This document shows, one piece after another, positions 34,059-47,299 of a stretch of DNA of 64,000 nucleotides; position 1 is the first letter of the stretch, and each line of letters opens with the position of its first letter. Origin of the DNA: Massospora cicadina. Lineage: Eukaryota; Entomophthoromycota; Entomophthoromycetes; Entomophthorales; Entomophthoraceae. The DNA is taken from positions 110,129 to 174,128 of the forward strand of contig JAKSZP010000144.1 in NCBI GenBank assembly GCA_022478985.1. The letters run 5' to 3'. Both the position numbers and the translations under genes were made by a program. The notes below the pieces were generated by a model that was given only the letters and a program-made list of their open reading frames with translations, was not told where the DNA came from and did not search any database.

Positions 34059-35211
34059 AATTACTCAACTACTTTGCCAATTTGGAAGAAGTTACTACAT
34101 GTAAGTTTGCCAATAATACTGCCCATATCAAATTCCCAACCACTATTATTTTACTTTTTGTGGTAAGATCTTTAAAATTGTTATAAAACTTAATTTCCAA
34201 CTCCTGACATTGAGTCCTCTTTTTTATTTTCCTGAAATCTTTTTATTTTATTAGAACTCCATGCTGATCAAGCACCAGACCATCATGGATAATGTGTTTA
34301 TCAATCTAGAAAACCTTCAAAAAGTTTAAAAGGCTAAATTGGGAAGCAGTTAATCATGATGAGCTCTATCATACTACCACCCACAAATATCATATCTTTT
34401 TTATTTTGACCCTTTCCCATGAATGGAATAAAAACTTACATCTTTAGAAGATACCACATGTTGTAGTACTCCAAGAACAATGTAGCCATTCAATGATGTC
34501 CATTCCCTTCTATATAGGCCATTGCTCTCACTTGTGAGAGTACTTGTCTAATTTGCTCTTTTCCATTCCAAATTTAGTATAAAATTACTTCCAACTATTG
34601 TTCTATTTTACATTTTTAAGCATTTCTGCGGATCATGGTGAACATCATGACCACCATGCACCTGCAAAAAATGATTGCCCAACATTAGATAGAGGGATTA
34701 AAAGTCATACCATTACTGGTTTTTTGGTGCTACAGGTGGTTCTATAAGAATTGTGCAGTGCCAACCAATGTAAAATTAGCAACCCTGGTCTTTATGACAA
34801 CATTGTTTCTTTTTTACAATAGATGGTCACACCTGAGGGAATATTAGCATTGTTTTTATCATCCCTTATATGACTTCTTAACAGCATGTGTCTCACATTA
34901 TGGTGTCTTTCAAGAAGGAATTGAGTCTGATAAGAGAGGTCATATGTATGGTAGTTAATTTCCTTCTGACAGAATGTATAGCATCTCATTGTGTAATTGT
35001 ATATAAGTCATATTTGACTCTGCTTAAGCTTCATAGTTCCTAACTAACATATCTCAGCCTGACAAATAAGCCATACAGACAATCTTCTTCTGTTGTGAGG
35101 ACAGCTGATATAGGTTTTTTTACTGTCAGATTTATTATGGATATCCCCAGAAAAGTGGACAAAGGTAAAGCTTTATTATCTATCTTTCACTTAATTTAAT
35201 TTTATTAGAAT
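34059..35211. other. Unassigned decayed DNA
   Basis: AT-rich sequence, perhaps more of the Ty3 remnant to the left, but no motif could be matched. No credible gene. Confidence 0.4.
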
Positions 35212-35315
35212 TTAATTTTTATACTTTTCTTTCTCGTTACAATCACTTTTGCAACCTATTCAATTAAAGACTGAATCTAGTTTGATAATCTCACAGAGGA
35301 GATTAGTCTGCGCCC

Positions 35316-36411
35316 ATGTCAGGGAGCAGTTGGGCAAGCAAGGTAAGAGGAGCAGGTGGAAGGCCCGCGGCCTCCAATGTTCGAAAACGCCCCAGAGAAT
35401 CCAGCAGAATAGACAAAAATCTTAAAAAACTGGCGGTCACAATTTCCCTGGAGATACTCACATGGCAAGCACGATGCAACCAGTACATCAACACGCCACA
35501 CTCCCAGCTACTTTTGTCGGTAGAATTCGGAGTTCACATGTATCTGGACATCCAGAAAAATGGCCTTATGGGAAAAATTTTGTGAAGATGTACACACAAT
35601 TTTCCCGACCGCGATGTATGTTGCACCTCACTCCATGTCACATGGTTGGCTGGACCTAGGTTTTAAAAGCAAAAAGGCAGCAGATGAGGCTGCAGTGGTA
35701 CGCATAGTGGTCAACCTCCCCAAAGGGCAATGGGTCATCAAAACCAAATGCACCAGATGGACAAAATCAAACCAAATTTTCCTCACGTTTGACTTTTTGC
35801 CTACTATGGTAAAATGTGACATTTTGGAACAACACCTGAAAGATGGTCTCACCGTATATGGCGAAATACAATCTTTTGAAATGCAACGCTTCACGCTGAT
35901 GCCACACCTGTGCACCAGCAAAGCCATTGCAGTTCTGACCTCAACTGAGGAGATCGCGAAGGACCCAACCCAGATCCCGCACTCCACATATATCAATATC
36001 AAAGGGCATACCACCCACCCATTCCAGGTGACCGTGGACAGCGCGCCCCCCATTTGCACCCACTGTGACACGTTTGGCCATAAGGCGCACACATGCCCCA
36101 TCAAGGAGGGCGTCACATTCCAAGAGGACCCCTCAGCGGCCATGGCCAATGGAGAGGTGCACTACGAACCAACCGCGAGCACCAAGGAGGCTTTCCCATG
36201 GGGAGCACAAGGATGCTACCTATTGGTAAAGCCTATCTCCCCACAAGAGTGGAAGAAGGCCAAGCAGGCCCATAGGGCCGCGGCCAAGGAAGCGACCAAG
36301 GTCACCACCACTATCCCACACTCACAACGCCAGGAGGACATGGAAACCTTTATGGCGGAAGCAACTCAGGAATCCATCAACCAATCAGATTGGGAAGCCC
36401 ATGCCGAATAA
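35316..36411 (+). pseudogene. LINE L1 ORF1 (RNA-binding protein)
   Basis: The first part (35316-35585) reads a basic N-terminus, MSGSSWASKVRGAGGRPA. One frameshift near 35570 leads into 35560-36411. The middle (HGWLDLGFKSKKAADEAAV, then QIFLTFDFLPTMVKCDILEQ) resembles an RRM-type fold, and an intact zinc knuckle CTHCDTFGHKAHTC lies at 36055-36096. ORF1 proteins bind the element RNA and are needed to form the transposing particle. The element at 54865-56945 has the same three blocks in the same order. Confidence 0.82.
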
Positions 36412-36737
36412 GCCACTCAATCTGAGGATCCAATGGGAGACTTGATCTCACCCAATTGTGGCACCCAAGCTCCAGTTGAAACCAACTTGAAACCTATCCC
36501 AACTGAAAATTTTTTTTTTGACCCGCTCAATGGTGCACCAAACTCATCCACACCACAAAAAATTCATCTGACGTTGGGAAAACAAAAAGTGAAGGCTAAA
36601 GCCAACGCGACTCTTTCCACAAAAATCAACAAAAACTCTGATAGCGTTGCTACTAACACCTGCACTGCTGTGAAAGCCTGTGGGGATCTAGAAGAGGCTG
36701 GTGGGCCCAGGGTCCCACCCCTCACACATAAGGTGTA

Positions 36738-37590
36738 ATGGGGGAAACCTTCACTTTAGGGACATTGAATATCGCCAGACTCAAGGCCTCCCCATCCTGG
36801 GCTAGGAAACTGAGTTTTTTACAAGACAATTTACCCGTGGATATCCTGGCCATTCAGGAGTCCCACTGTCCATGAGGTTCTGAGGAAACTTGGAAAACAA
36901 TGCTCCTCCCATCCCTATCCTTTTGGTCAAAGCACTGTGGGGTGCTAATTCAGAAAAATAATTTTTTCAAATTTATATCCTCAGAAACATTCCTAAATGG
37001 CCAAGTGCTTGTTGTCACTTTCTCGTGGGCTGATGTAGTGCACGCAATCATCAACATCTATGCCCCAAACGGTGCACACAAGCGTCAGGAATTTTTCTCA
37101 TCAGTCAAATCCCTCCCGCTACCCCCAGATTCTTTCCTAGTCAGTGACATGAACTGTTGGCTAACCACAATAACGGACCAATGGCCTCCCTCACCCCATG
37201 CCCCACAGGGTCACGTAGAACTATGCGTTCTAAAGGCCACCCTTGGGTTAATGGATGCACTGCCACAACATGCCCCGCTGCTCAAAAACATGATGCATCC
37301 CTACGTCCACAACAGCAAATTAAGGTCCATGACCCACATCGACCTTATTCTAATGCTGGCGAAATTCCAACCCCACATCTCCCAATTCAAAACAACAAAA
37401 ATGGAATTCTCTGACCACCGGCTGGTCTCAATAACCTACTACCTACCTGTCACAGTTGCTAAGGCCCCACATTGGTGCAAAATCTGCCCCCCTGAGCTCG
37501 CGTCGCCAGGATTTTCCATGTGGGTGGAAGAGGCAACTTTGGCAAAACAGTTTGTCGCACTGTTTTGTGTGGACCCCATTTCCACATAGG
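36738..37590 (+). pseudogene. LINE L1 ORF2: AP-like endonuclease domain
   Basis: It starts MGETFTLGTLNIARLKA and carries DILAIQESHC (catalytic Glu), then a TGA stop where CGA would give Arg. It continues in 36900-37589 with INIYAPNGAHKRQEFF, FLVSDMNCW (the GDFN-like block), MTHIDLILML and FSDHRLVSI (catalytic Asp and His). This endonuclease nicks the target to start reverse transcription. Confidence 0.87.
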
Positions 37591-38069
37591 CAACTTTCAA
37601 AGAGGACACCATCCGCCACTCTCGCCATCTCTCCTCCAGATGCTCACGAGCCACATCGGCGGTTATCTCGCGTGCTCTGGAAGAATTAGCACACTTGGAG
37701 TCCAACATCCCAGTTACAGGATACAGCCCTGCATGGGGCCGGAAGTGGGAGGAGGCAGCCACCCACCTCAACACACTTGAAAGGCAACACAAACATTAGG
37801 TTTGTGTTCAATACAGGGCCACACGCATCACAAAAGGCGACAAGTGCACTTCATATCTCTTTAAGAATTTTTTTGCACCACGCCAGAGCGTGGCCTGCAC
37901 ACAGATGCAAAGGTTGGATAATTCCATTGCGGACACACCAGCTGAAGTGGCAATTGAAATGCAAAAATATTACTCCAAGTTGTACTGAGCCAAACCAATT
38001 CAGCCAGCCAAAGTGGCAGAATTTCTTGACTGAGCTCATATCTGCACCATTTTCTGATACCCAGAAATA

Positions 38070-39383
38070 ATGAATTTAATTACTCCAAATGAATTATGGA
38101 CAGCCATTCGCGGTGCACCAAACCGAAAATGCCCAGGCCCAGATGGCATTCCATATGAGTTCTACAAAAAATATTTCAAATATATATCCCCATTGCTGCT
38201 CGCCTCACTTAACCAAAGCCTGTTGGAAACGCGCCTCCTACCAGGAGGACATGAGGCCTTTACTGTCACACTCTTCAAGAAAGGGAATAAGCTAGACTTA
38301 GCCAACTGGCGCCCCATTTCTCTAACAAACACAGACACTAAAATTTTAACAAAAATCTTGGCTAACCGTTTAGGGACTGTAGCATCTGCCACCATCTCCC
38401 CAGAACAATTTGGTTTCATCCCCAGAAGGTCGATTTGGGATAACGTACACTCTGTGGCTAATGTATGTCAGTCCACAGCCTCTGGGGCACTTGTATTCTT
38501 GGACCAACAAAAGGCCTATGATAGAGTAAACTGGGAATACCTTAGGGCCTGCATCCATCAATTCCGCCTACCCCCTCGCTTCATCAACTGGGTGATGCTG
38601 CTCACGGAATCTGCAACAATGGCAGTGCGTGGCCCTGGCTTCCTAACGGAAGTAGTCCGCCCTCAAATGGGCTTGTGGCAAGGGGACCCCCTCAGCCCAC
38701 TCTTATACAACTTCAGCCTTGACCCATTACTGAGATATGTGAATGCCCAACTCACTGGGATCCATGTGCCAGGCCAAGCCCCAGTCAAGATATTGGCATT
38801 CACAGATGATTGTGTGGTTGGGGTGTCTAACAATCAAGATGCACGCGCGCTTGAAGCTCTCATCCAGGAATATTCCCGGGTAAGCAGCGCGGCACTGAAC
38901 GCCTCCAAAACTGAAATAATCCTCATTGGTCGGTTTCAGAAATGCTGGACCCCAGCAATTAGTTCCCAACCTGGCCCAACTGCTCGCCCACGTCCACGCC
39001 TTACTAACTCAACACACACCGCCCCACTGGTGCTCCCCTTCGTGCCACATCCTACCATAGGACCGGTGCGCCATCTGGGCGTGTGGTTGGAGGCCGGCGG
39101 ATACGCGTCAGCATATAATGGAGTGCCATATTCTGGACAACGTGATGAAGCGAATCGCCTCTCTCAGAGCCCACCCTACTTCCCTTACTGGCAGGGTTGT
39201 TTTAGCCAACTCTATGCTCCTATCCAAAGTCTGGTTCAGAGCCCACGCCATCCCCTTCTCCCCAGGCTTTTTCAAATCCTTGTATGCCCTTCTGCAAGGA
39301 TGGCTTTGGCCAGGCCGCCCACCACCAGTATGGCTAGAGGTCATGTTTGGCCCTCATCATCATGGTGGCATGGGCCTGATTGA
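38070..39383 (+). pseudogene. LINE L1 ORF2: reverse transcriptase
   Basis: A 437-codon frame contains RGAPNRKCPGPDGIPYEFY, KKGNKLDLANWRPISLTNTD, QFGFIPRRSIWDNV, LVFLDQQKAYDRVNWEYL, QMGLWQGDPLSPLLYNFSLD and KILAFTDDCVVGVS. The active site FTDD is at 38799-38810; most LINEs read FADD or YADD. A frameshift near 39115 moves the frame to 39118-39870. Catalytic aspartates are intact. Confidence 0.92.
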
Positions 39384-40440
39384 TTTCAAAGCCCATGCTG
39401 CCAAGATCCTGGGCACCTGGATTGCGGCCGTCACTGCCCCTACGCTCCCCTCCCAACACTGGTCCCTCGCGGCCCACTCCAACTTCTCCCGCACTTTGGG
39501 CCTTAACAATCCATCAAACCCCCACTCCCTGATGAAATACCTCGCATCACACACATCAGCCACAGGTCCTCACGGGACTAAAACCCACTACAAACGAATC
39601 CTACTCTCCATGAGGAGCGCTGAGTGGAGAATTCATATTAGCGGACATACAACCCAAAGAGGCCGCCCCTCTCCTCAGTTCATACAAGAGGTACAGGGGC
39701 TACCCATCCATGATGGCGTGATCCCCATTCGGCCCCATGTCCTATCCAGGGTGGACTACCTGGACATGATGGACATCCCTTACTCCATTGAGACCCAAAA
39801 ACTATCTGGAAATATGTACATCACCCTCTGTTGCAGCCTCAAGTCCGCTTCCATGTGTGGTGCTGCCTGAGGCGGGTGTATCATACAGATGAGCGCTCTA
39901 ACGCTTTACACTCATCCTGTGTCATGTTTGGCCAGTATGGAAAGCTGTTCCACCGCCTGGAGAAGTGCCCCACCTCTAAAGTGATATGGCGCGAAGTTCA
40001 ACGCCTGCTGGGCCAGGATCAAACGCATCCCTTCAGTCTGTCAAGAGATATGTTTTCTCTATCAATGGCCTCCTCCCTTCCACCCTTCCTCCATGCTCTA
40101 GTGGTTGCAATCGCTATGTGGACCATCCACACGATTGTCTTAGATGCCATCGCAGGCTCCACCCCCACCCTCCCAGAAGCTGTACACAGATTCTGGTCTC
40201 ATTTGGTGGACCACTTTCAGGTGTGGATGTTTGGATACCTCCCACCGCGTCGCTGACAGCTGGTCTCCTCCTGGTTCCCAGTCTGGTTCATCAAATCAGA
40301 CCCCTTCCTCCACACGTGCTCAATAGTGGCTACGGCCCCTTCACACGTTCCCTCCCCCTCCCCATAAGTGGCATTCCCGCTGGCAACAAGAGACAGCATT
40401 GCTTCTCTGGGGTGCCTCCCCTGGTACTAAGTTTGTCTTT
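39118..40440 (+). pseudogene. LINE L1 ORF2 C-terminus with zinc segment
   Basis: The first frame, 39118-39870, carries LTGRVVLANSMLLSKVWFRA and the basic GGMGLIDFKAHAAKILGTW block found after LINE reverse transcriptases. The next frame, 39831-40256, includes HVWCCLRRVYHTDERSNALH and CVMFGQYGKLFHRLEKC, where the second Cys of a C-x2-C...H-x4-C zinc site is Phe; the copy at 23125 keeps CVVC. Frameshifts separate the pieces. Confidence 0.82.
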
Positions 40441-40519
40441 CCTGAGCCATATTTGGAAGTGTCCGTCCCATGGTCAGCCTTCCCCACAATAAATTTAAAA
40501 TTTAAAAGTTAATTTTTAT

Positions 40520-40689
40520 TTTTTATATAACAATATTTTATGCTACTCTGTCTTATACCAAATTTTGATAAGTTTATCACCAGCTACCCCATGTGGGGTG
40601 GTGGTATGCAACCTAATGGCATCTTTCAGCCACTTACAAAGCATGCCAAGGCTGGCTCTTCTAGCCCTAAATCCTACCAGTCACTTTGT
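40520..40689. other. Short unassigned spacer
   Basis: Between the LINE tail and the Ty3 LTR. It contains the small inverted repeat TACCCCATGTGGGGTG. Nothing else is recognised. Confidence 0.4.
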
Positions 40690-41259
40690 ACTCCCTTGGG
40701 ACTTAGCCTACATTGAGTTTTTTAGTATAATTTGAGTGCCAGGTTCTTTAAGGGTACACAATTATTTGTTGTTACATCTTTAGAAGATTCTCCTAGTAAA
40801 CTTTGGGTCTATAGGGAAATCTTTTGACAGAATAATTGACATCAGGAAAATCTGTGTTAATTTTAATAGGAAACTTTCTAGTAAGAACTAGGCAAAATTC
40901 GTGATATAAATGAGAAATATAGTTATTTAGGATTTGGGGTATAAATAAATTTAGTCAATTTCCAGGATCAAGTAGGGTATGGAAATTGATGGTATAATGA
41001 GTGGGATATGAATGATTCTTACAGCTGCGTTCTTTCATGATCAATTTGGAAGATTCTGATGATCTCTTAAGGCAAGTTCTTTATCAAATATTCTAACAGA
41101 TTTGAAATGGATTCATGATTTTAGTTGCTTGCCTTGGAGTTCAGTGTTTTCTTAAATTTCTTTGGCTTCCATGGCAGTGTAACTCCCTTTTCTGCAGTTT
41201 GTCAATTATATGACACCTGCACCCCAACTGAACTCGCATGAATACCATCATTCCCAACA
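40690..41259 (-). repeat. 3' LTR of element B3
   Basis: It aligns with 47300-48490 and with 2990-3558 (blocks 'ctcctagtaaac', 'gtctatagggaaatc', 'aactaggcaaaatt', terminus 'attcccaaca'). The left boundary is approximate. Confidence 0.65.
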
Positions 41260-41269
41260 ATGCCTCCCA

Positions 41270-43960
41270 AGATCTTTCTGAGGTGAGATATAGCTTTGGA
41301 TAATTGATCGCGGACTTAATTTACTATGGAGGCTGAATGATGGAGGAAATTGAGTAATCCTGTCCTTGACAATAAATCGCTCAATACAGTCCTGACCATA
41401 ACATATTAAATTTTTTAACCTGAACCTCTGCCCAATGGTGATAAAAAAGACCAAATCCCCTAGCTGGTACTCAGGAAAAACTGGTTTCTGTAATTACTTT
41501 GTTCCCCCTCTTGTTTACGGTTGGTCTTCATAGACTTGACAGCAATAGCTTGTAATCAAAATTATTTATCTGCCAGCCTTCTAATGGTGATATCAGAAGT
41601 TTTTGGTGTGGAACTTTTAAAATAGGTTGAACATTCGAGGGTATATCAGATCTCAACTGTACAGAGCTCAGAAAGGGTGACATCAGGAAAAAAATAATAA
41701 CTCACTTGGTATGTCAATATAGCCACTGAAAGGTATCCATTCCATCAAGATGGGTAAAATTGAGCTATTTTGTGAAGGATGGAGATTATAGTTCCATTTT
41801 CTCAATTCACTGATCTGTTGGTTGCATGTTGATATGGGGCAGTAAAAGAGCAATACATGCCCATCAACAAATTAAGGCGAAGATTACTTGGGATACAAAG
41901 TTGTTGCCTTTATTGGATAATAGTACCTTAAGTCTACTGTGGTGGGTGAAGACATGTTTTAATAAAAAAAGCAGTTACTTTAGAAGTGGATGAGACAACT
42001 TAGATGGAATCAACCCATTTTATGAAGCTATTGACTGCTAGTATGATATAACAATGGCTTTACAATGCCATAAGTAGCGGACAATAACTCTGATACTGAC
42101 AATAACAAATGAGGAAGTTGGACCTACGACCTGGTGTTGATACATCATATTGGGAGGTTTCTGGATGGCACAAATAAGACAATAATCAATGGCGTCTTAG
42201 ATTGACTCAATCATCTCTTCCCAGTAACATTTCTCGCGCAGTCACTGATGGGGTTTCCTTATGGCGCCATAGTATACAATCAAAAGTCCCTCCAGGGCGG
42301 TTTCTGTTCTTGCTGACAGTCGGACATAAGGCATCTAAGATATTTCAAACATTTTATACAGTAATCTGTCTTCAATTTAAGTCCTCTCAGTCATCTTTTT
42401 AAACTGTTGCTGAGCCACAGGATATTCTAAGCTCCATTCCTCAAGTTTCCCCAATAATTTTCATAAATTTGATCTTCCTTGGTGGTATAGAGAGTCAATA
42501 TGGGTAGTTGTGACAATCCTTCAGCGTTTTGATGTATCATTATGCACAATGAACAATTGAAAAGTCATAACCCTGGAGTTTGAGGGCCCAGCAGACCAGC
42601 TGTCCGTCTAAATCCTTCATCTGTTGTAACCACCATAAGAAGGCATGATCCATAACCATTGTAAAATGATTCCCATACAATAAAGGACAAAAGTGCTTAA
42701 TGGCAATCAAGACAGCTAGGAATTTATGCGTGGTGATGCTGCTTTTCCTCTCTTCCCAAGTTAGTGTTTACTGAAGTATGTTACAGGATGATCAACTTGA
42801 TTTGCATCAAGTTGTGCAAGAATGGCCCCAAAAGTCACGTCGCTAGCATCAGTGTTAATGATAAACGTTTTATCAGATTTTGGATGCATCAATACAGGGA
42901 AGTCATAAGAGGATTCTTTAGGACGTCAAAATCTTTTTATAATGTTTACCCATTGGAATGGAACCTCCTTATGGAGAAGATATGTCAGCGGTTCAGCAAG
43001 CTTGGTGAAGTGGGGGATAAACTGTCAATAATAGCTAACCACCCTGAGGAAAACCTGATTATTGTGTAAGCTGGATGGGAAAGATATCTTCTCAATAACG
43101 ACCATTTTATCTTGTAATGGAGAGATCCCCTCCCAGGTAATTTTATGCCTGAGGAATTCCATGTCTTTTTGAAAAGTGGCATTTAGCTGGTTTTAGATTC
43201 AGCGATCAGAGCAGAGATAATTGAACAAATCCTTCAATTGAGAGAAGTGTTGGCCAAAAGTGCAAGAGAACATGGTCACATTTAAGTAAATTAACACACA
43301 TGACATTTTTGAATCCACTAACAGGCCATCAATTGCCCTTTGGAAAGTGATCAGGGCGTAGCATAGTCCCTGGGCATTTGAGTGGTTTTAATAACATCTC
43401 ACTTGATATAAGGATACATCTCTCCTGATTCTCCAGTGTAAGCTCAATTTGTTAGTAGCCACTAGAAAGATCTATTGCGGAGAAGAATTGAGAACCATCC
43501 AAGAGTCATAGATAAAACATCAATATTGTGGTAGTGGATAGCTGTTTTTTATTAATGGCATCAAACTGGCAGTAATCCATTATCACCTGATGTCCACCAT
43601 CCTTTTTTCATATAAGCAACAAAGACGAGGCTTATGCGCTTTGTGAGGGCTTTAGTAATCTGGCGTCTGGGAGCTGCTTCAGTTCCTTCACCACCTGGGC
43701 TTCTTCAACTTTATATTTCTGGTAGGCCAAGCATGTATTGGAGGAAAGTCACCCATAAGCACTCTATTCTGTAACCTTTCATCATCCCAAAGTCGTTTGA
43801 ACCTTTTGAAAATATGTCAGTGTATTTATCTAATTTAAGGCAAGCCAACCAGGGGACAGACATTACCAAAATAGTGAAAGAAAGTATTGACATGAAACCT
43901 GAGTAGGTTTAACTCTGTTGTAGAAAGTTTTTCCACCTCCAGATCAGAACTTGGATTTTT
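41270..43960 (-). pseudogene. Pol remnant of B3 (integrase, RNase H, reverse transcriptase)
   Basis: Minus-strand sequence alignable with 10400-12800 of B1. The RNase H stretch (42530-42880) and the reverse transcriptase stretch are easiest to follow at DNA level, for example 'gcagaccagctgtccgtct' against 'aggcccacctggctaact'. No long frame survives. YLDD is reduced to YLN. Confidence 0.7.
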
Positions 43961-44043
43961 CTGGTTACATCATGGGTAAGGTTTTCGTGTTATTAGACCT
44001 ACTAACTGGCAATATCTTCCTTTGGCTGGAACCCCAATTGATG

Positions 44044-44112
44044 TGCAAAGGGCAGGAATCAAACCTGCAACCTTCAGGTTGGTAGCCATACGCCCTACTG
44101 ACTCACCTTCCA
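44044..44112 (-). repeat. tRNA-like (SINE head or tRNA pseudogene) insertion in B3
   Basis: On the minus strand the sequence reads GGAAGGTGAGTCAGTAGGGC, then GTATGGCTACCAACCTGAAG, then a perfect T-arm GCAGG-TTTGATT-CCTGC and an acceptor-like CCTTTGC. The B box (GGTTTGATTCC) is a near match, and 5 of 7 acceptor pairs can form. The anticodon stem is poor, so it is not a working tRNA. SINEs commonly carry such heads. The counterpart is absent from element B1. Confidence 0.55.
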
Positions 44113-44559
44113 TTACCTGAAATTTGTTGGTGTAATCTTTGATCAAAACACTCGCTTGACACTGCTTCACAGAGTTGAGGGTGTCACCTATCTTTACTTC
44201 TAAGAAGGTAATGGTACTGTCTTCATCTATCCATAAATCAGATAGATTTCCACACCTGAAAAAGGATTCAACTTGATTAGCAGATAGAGTCAAAACTATG
44301 CAACAGGTTGGTTATGAGAAATTTTATGAGGGCGATTAGTAAAATTAGCCACCAAAAGGGGCTCCCAATAAGCAGGATCTAGGACTACAGGGCAGGCAAG
44401 AGGCTTTCACATGGCCATATTAAAGTCTCCAAAAATTCCAGCAAGCGTTATGGTGGAATGGTAACTTGGATTACCGTATCCATCAATAAATGAGATTTTG
44501 GGTGGTATAACTAAAAAGTTATTATAGTATATGAGCATTCTTTTGAGCCTCACCGTTTG

Positions 44560-47290
44560 ATGGAAGCAGTTTGATTTTTGGTACTTTTACTCAGTACTCT
44601 GGCCGATTAATTAAGTTTGAATGTTCCAGTAAATAACTCCCAGTTTTTTCTTTATCTTTAGAGGCGTATTTAAAAAATATAAATGCAATATCTTAAGATA
44701 GAAAAATACAAGTCTTTAAGACTGATTTTGGGGTCAAATACAATAAGGAATTGTGTGCTTATGAGAAGGTCATTAACATCATTTTTTAGCAAAAACACTA
44801 GAGCAACACAATTAATGATATAGACTGAAGCAGCAGGGCCTCATCAGTTCCAATCTCTGTGTCTAATGTGTCCCTGTAGTCCCATAATCCAAGGTGTGGT
44901 TTTGATTTGGCGCGACCATTATTCGCTTTACCAATCAAGAAGAAATAATGTTAACCGTTGATCTAGTATTGACTATGGTTATAATTTTCACTTTATGGAC
45001 AACTTTATTCAACATGGGTAACATCAATGCCAAAATGGGGGATTATAAAAAATAGAACTTCCTTGTGTAAGTGGTCTAGATGGAGCAGATTAAGAGTAAT
45101 TTAGACCTTTATTTTAAAATTTGATGAGTCCAGGACATCCATTTGGTCAAGTTGGGATAGAACATAACATTCATAGCGGGAAACAATGGTAGATGTGTGA
45201 GGAGATGCAGAATCTTCAGCAGAGGGTGCCTCACGCCCTAAGCTGACTCCTCATTTCCCACCTCATAGGCCTTTTATTTTAACAGGAAACATTTGGTGAC
45301 CATAGTTTCCACAAAAGGAGCAAGGGTAGCGTTGAGATTCAATCCTTTTGAATTGTCCTACTGCATGAATGTAAGGCCAGGTCCCCTTGTTTGATGTTTG
45401 ATTCACCTCTGGTTCAGGCAACTCCATGATAATTTCCTTGGTATCAAGAATTGATTTTAACAGCTTCTTTGCATTCTGTAAAGGTAGTAAGAGAGTCTTA
45501 CTGTGTTGAAATGTGGAGAGGACAGCAGCGATGGCATTGTCCAAATTAACTTGATTTCTGGATGCAAGAGCCTGAGATTCATGATAAACTGCTCAGCAAA
45601 CTCAATAATTGCTTCTACATATCCAGGACGGATCTTCATAAAAGACTATTTACAGTTAGAAAGTTATATTACTTTTAAATTCTTTAATAAGGCATCCTTT
45701 AGCTGTGCCCAAGTATTACACTCTTTGAAGTATGGCATTATGATCTCTCAGGCCTTACTATCAAGACAGGATTGTTATGCTGGCACTTTTGGCAATCCAT
45801 ACTGTGTTCTAACGCATTTTCACACACACAGAGTTAAGGCTGAATTATTTCAGTCCCAGGCACATATCTCTCTTTAAAGATGGGTTTGAAATATCTAACA
45901 GGTTCAGTGAAAACAAGGATAACTGTACAAAGAGCCATTTATACTCAGTTAGTTCAGTGGTTAATAGGTCAGTTTTGGGGATAGCCTTAATTGACTTGAA
46001 GGTGGAAGTCATCCATATCATCCTGGAGGGTGAAGTAGCTAGTGTTGAAATGATTGAGTGAGGCTTTGTATTTAGGGGTAATAAGAGGTTTTCAATCTCA
46101 GTGGACTGGCTTGCTACCTTGGATGACAGGGTATCTTGTTTAACCTTAATCATTTGAAATTTAGTGTTTATTTGCCAAAGTTATATTTCACTTGGGTCTC
46201 ATTGAATTGCTGTGATGCGATCAGATGAGAGCAGGTTTGTTTTAAAGAGCCAAAATTGTTCTACAATGAGACCAGTGTTAGATTCTCATTTAGGAAATCC
46301 CTTTCAATACCCATCCACGCTCCTTGAGCCACCTCTAGATTTGTTGTTAAAGGTCTTTAATTTGTTCTTTATAACTTTTACCAAAAAGATGGTTTAATGG
46401 GTGAAGAGGTCCCAGGGGGTCTACGAGGAACTTCAGACTATAAGGGCCCTATCCCCACTTCAGGTCCAATATGGTCATTATAGCTGGGATGTCCTCATTG
46501 GATATTAACTTTCTAAAATGGTGGTAGTTGGTTCTTTTACTCAATTGCGGAATCTAAGCGGCTAAGGCTGCGATTTGGAAATCGGTGAGTTGACAATTCA
46601 CAAAATTCATTTGATAAGTTCAGTCAAAGAGCTTTCCACTTGCTGGTTCAAGTTGGTGGTAGTATGAGCCATTCTCTGAATGAGTTTTCCATATAGGTAA
46701 TGGATAACTCATTGTCAATTTGAGCAAATAATTTTTGCTTCACTGATCTTATGGCTGTTATCCAAAATGGCTTTTCAATTATCAACCAAAATTGTATGTG
46801 GCTTTGTACAATTCAGGAATTTGAGCATATATTTGCTGTAAAAGTCTGATTTGAAATTGGTTTTCCATGGATTAGACCTAATAATTGAATCCAATGATGA
46901 ATGAAGGGATGAATTAATAGATGGAGATAGGTTTCAGTTTGAGCCACCCTTTACTCAACTACTAGGAAAATTGATTGAGGAATATGGATGTTGCAAACTG
47001 GGAGCAATTTGAGAAAGAAACTATGATTGGCTCTTCCTATAGAGTTGATGGCTCCAGAATGTAACACCGTTACAGTATCAACTACTTCAGCAGCCTGGAT
47101 TTGGGTTGAATGATTTATCAGGGGATGAAATAGACAGGTCCATTTTTGCATTGAACTCAAGCTCTTGAGTGCCTGAAAGAGGCGTACCTTAATTATTGAA
47201 AGTGACCCATCTGATCATGCTCATATTCCCCTCCATATTGGTAGGGATGTTGTCGCTGTTATCTTTCATGTGAAGGTACTTTTCACCAGA
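44560..47290 (-). pseudogene. Gag remnant of B3
   Basis: The minus-strand frame 45263-45544 ends in a zinc knuckle CSFCGNYGH (Cys at 45322, His at 45298). The final Cys is out of frame by one shift. The upstream gag sequence aligns with element B2 (1194-2990). The frames 45845-46153 and 46951-47160 are further fragments. Confidence 0.7.
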
Positions 47291-47299
47291 TAGGCTCAG

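Larger units (their letters stand above)
35223..40508 (+). mobile_element. Near full-length LINE (L1)
   Basis: The order is a 5' UTR, ORF1 with an RNA-binding fold and zinc knuckle, ORF2 with endonuclease, reverse transcriptase and a C-terminal zinc segment, and a 3' end with AATAAA and TTTAAAA repeats. TTAATTTTTAT at 35212-35222 and 40509-40519 is a candidate 11-bp target duplication, though AT-rich. The 5' end resembles that of the element near 54865. ORF2 has a TGA at about 36873 and several frameshifts, so the copy is not active, but its frames are much better kept than those of the LINE at 56950-64000. Confidence 0.9.

Noticed and set aside
40635..40695. CAAGG as target duplication of B3
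   Set aside because: CAAGG follows the right LTR at 48491, and CAAGG also occurs near 40653, but that place does not coincide with the start of LTR homology.
46548..46620. Possible tRNA-Ser-like sequence
   Set aside because: A CGATT/AATCG hairpin is present, but there is no acceptor pairing, no good B box and no 7-base anticodon loop.
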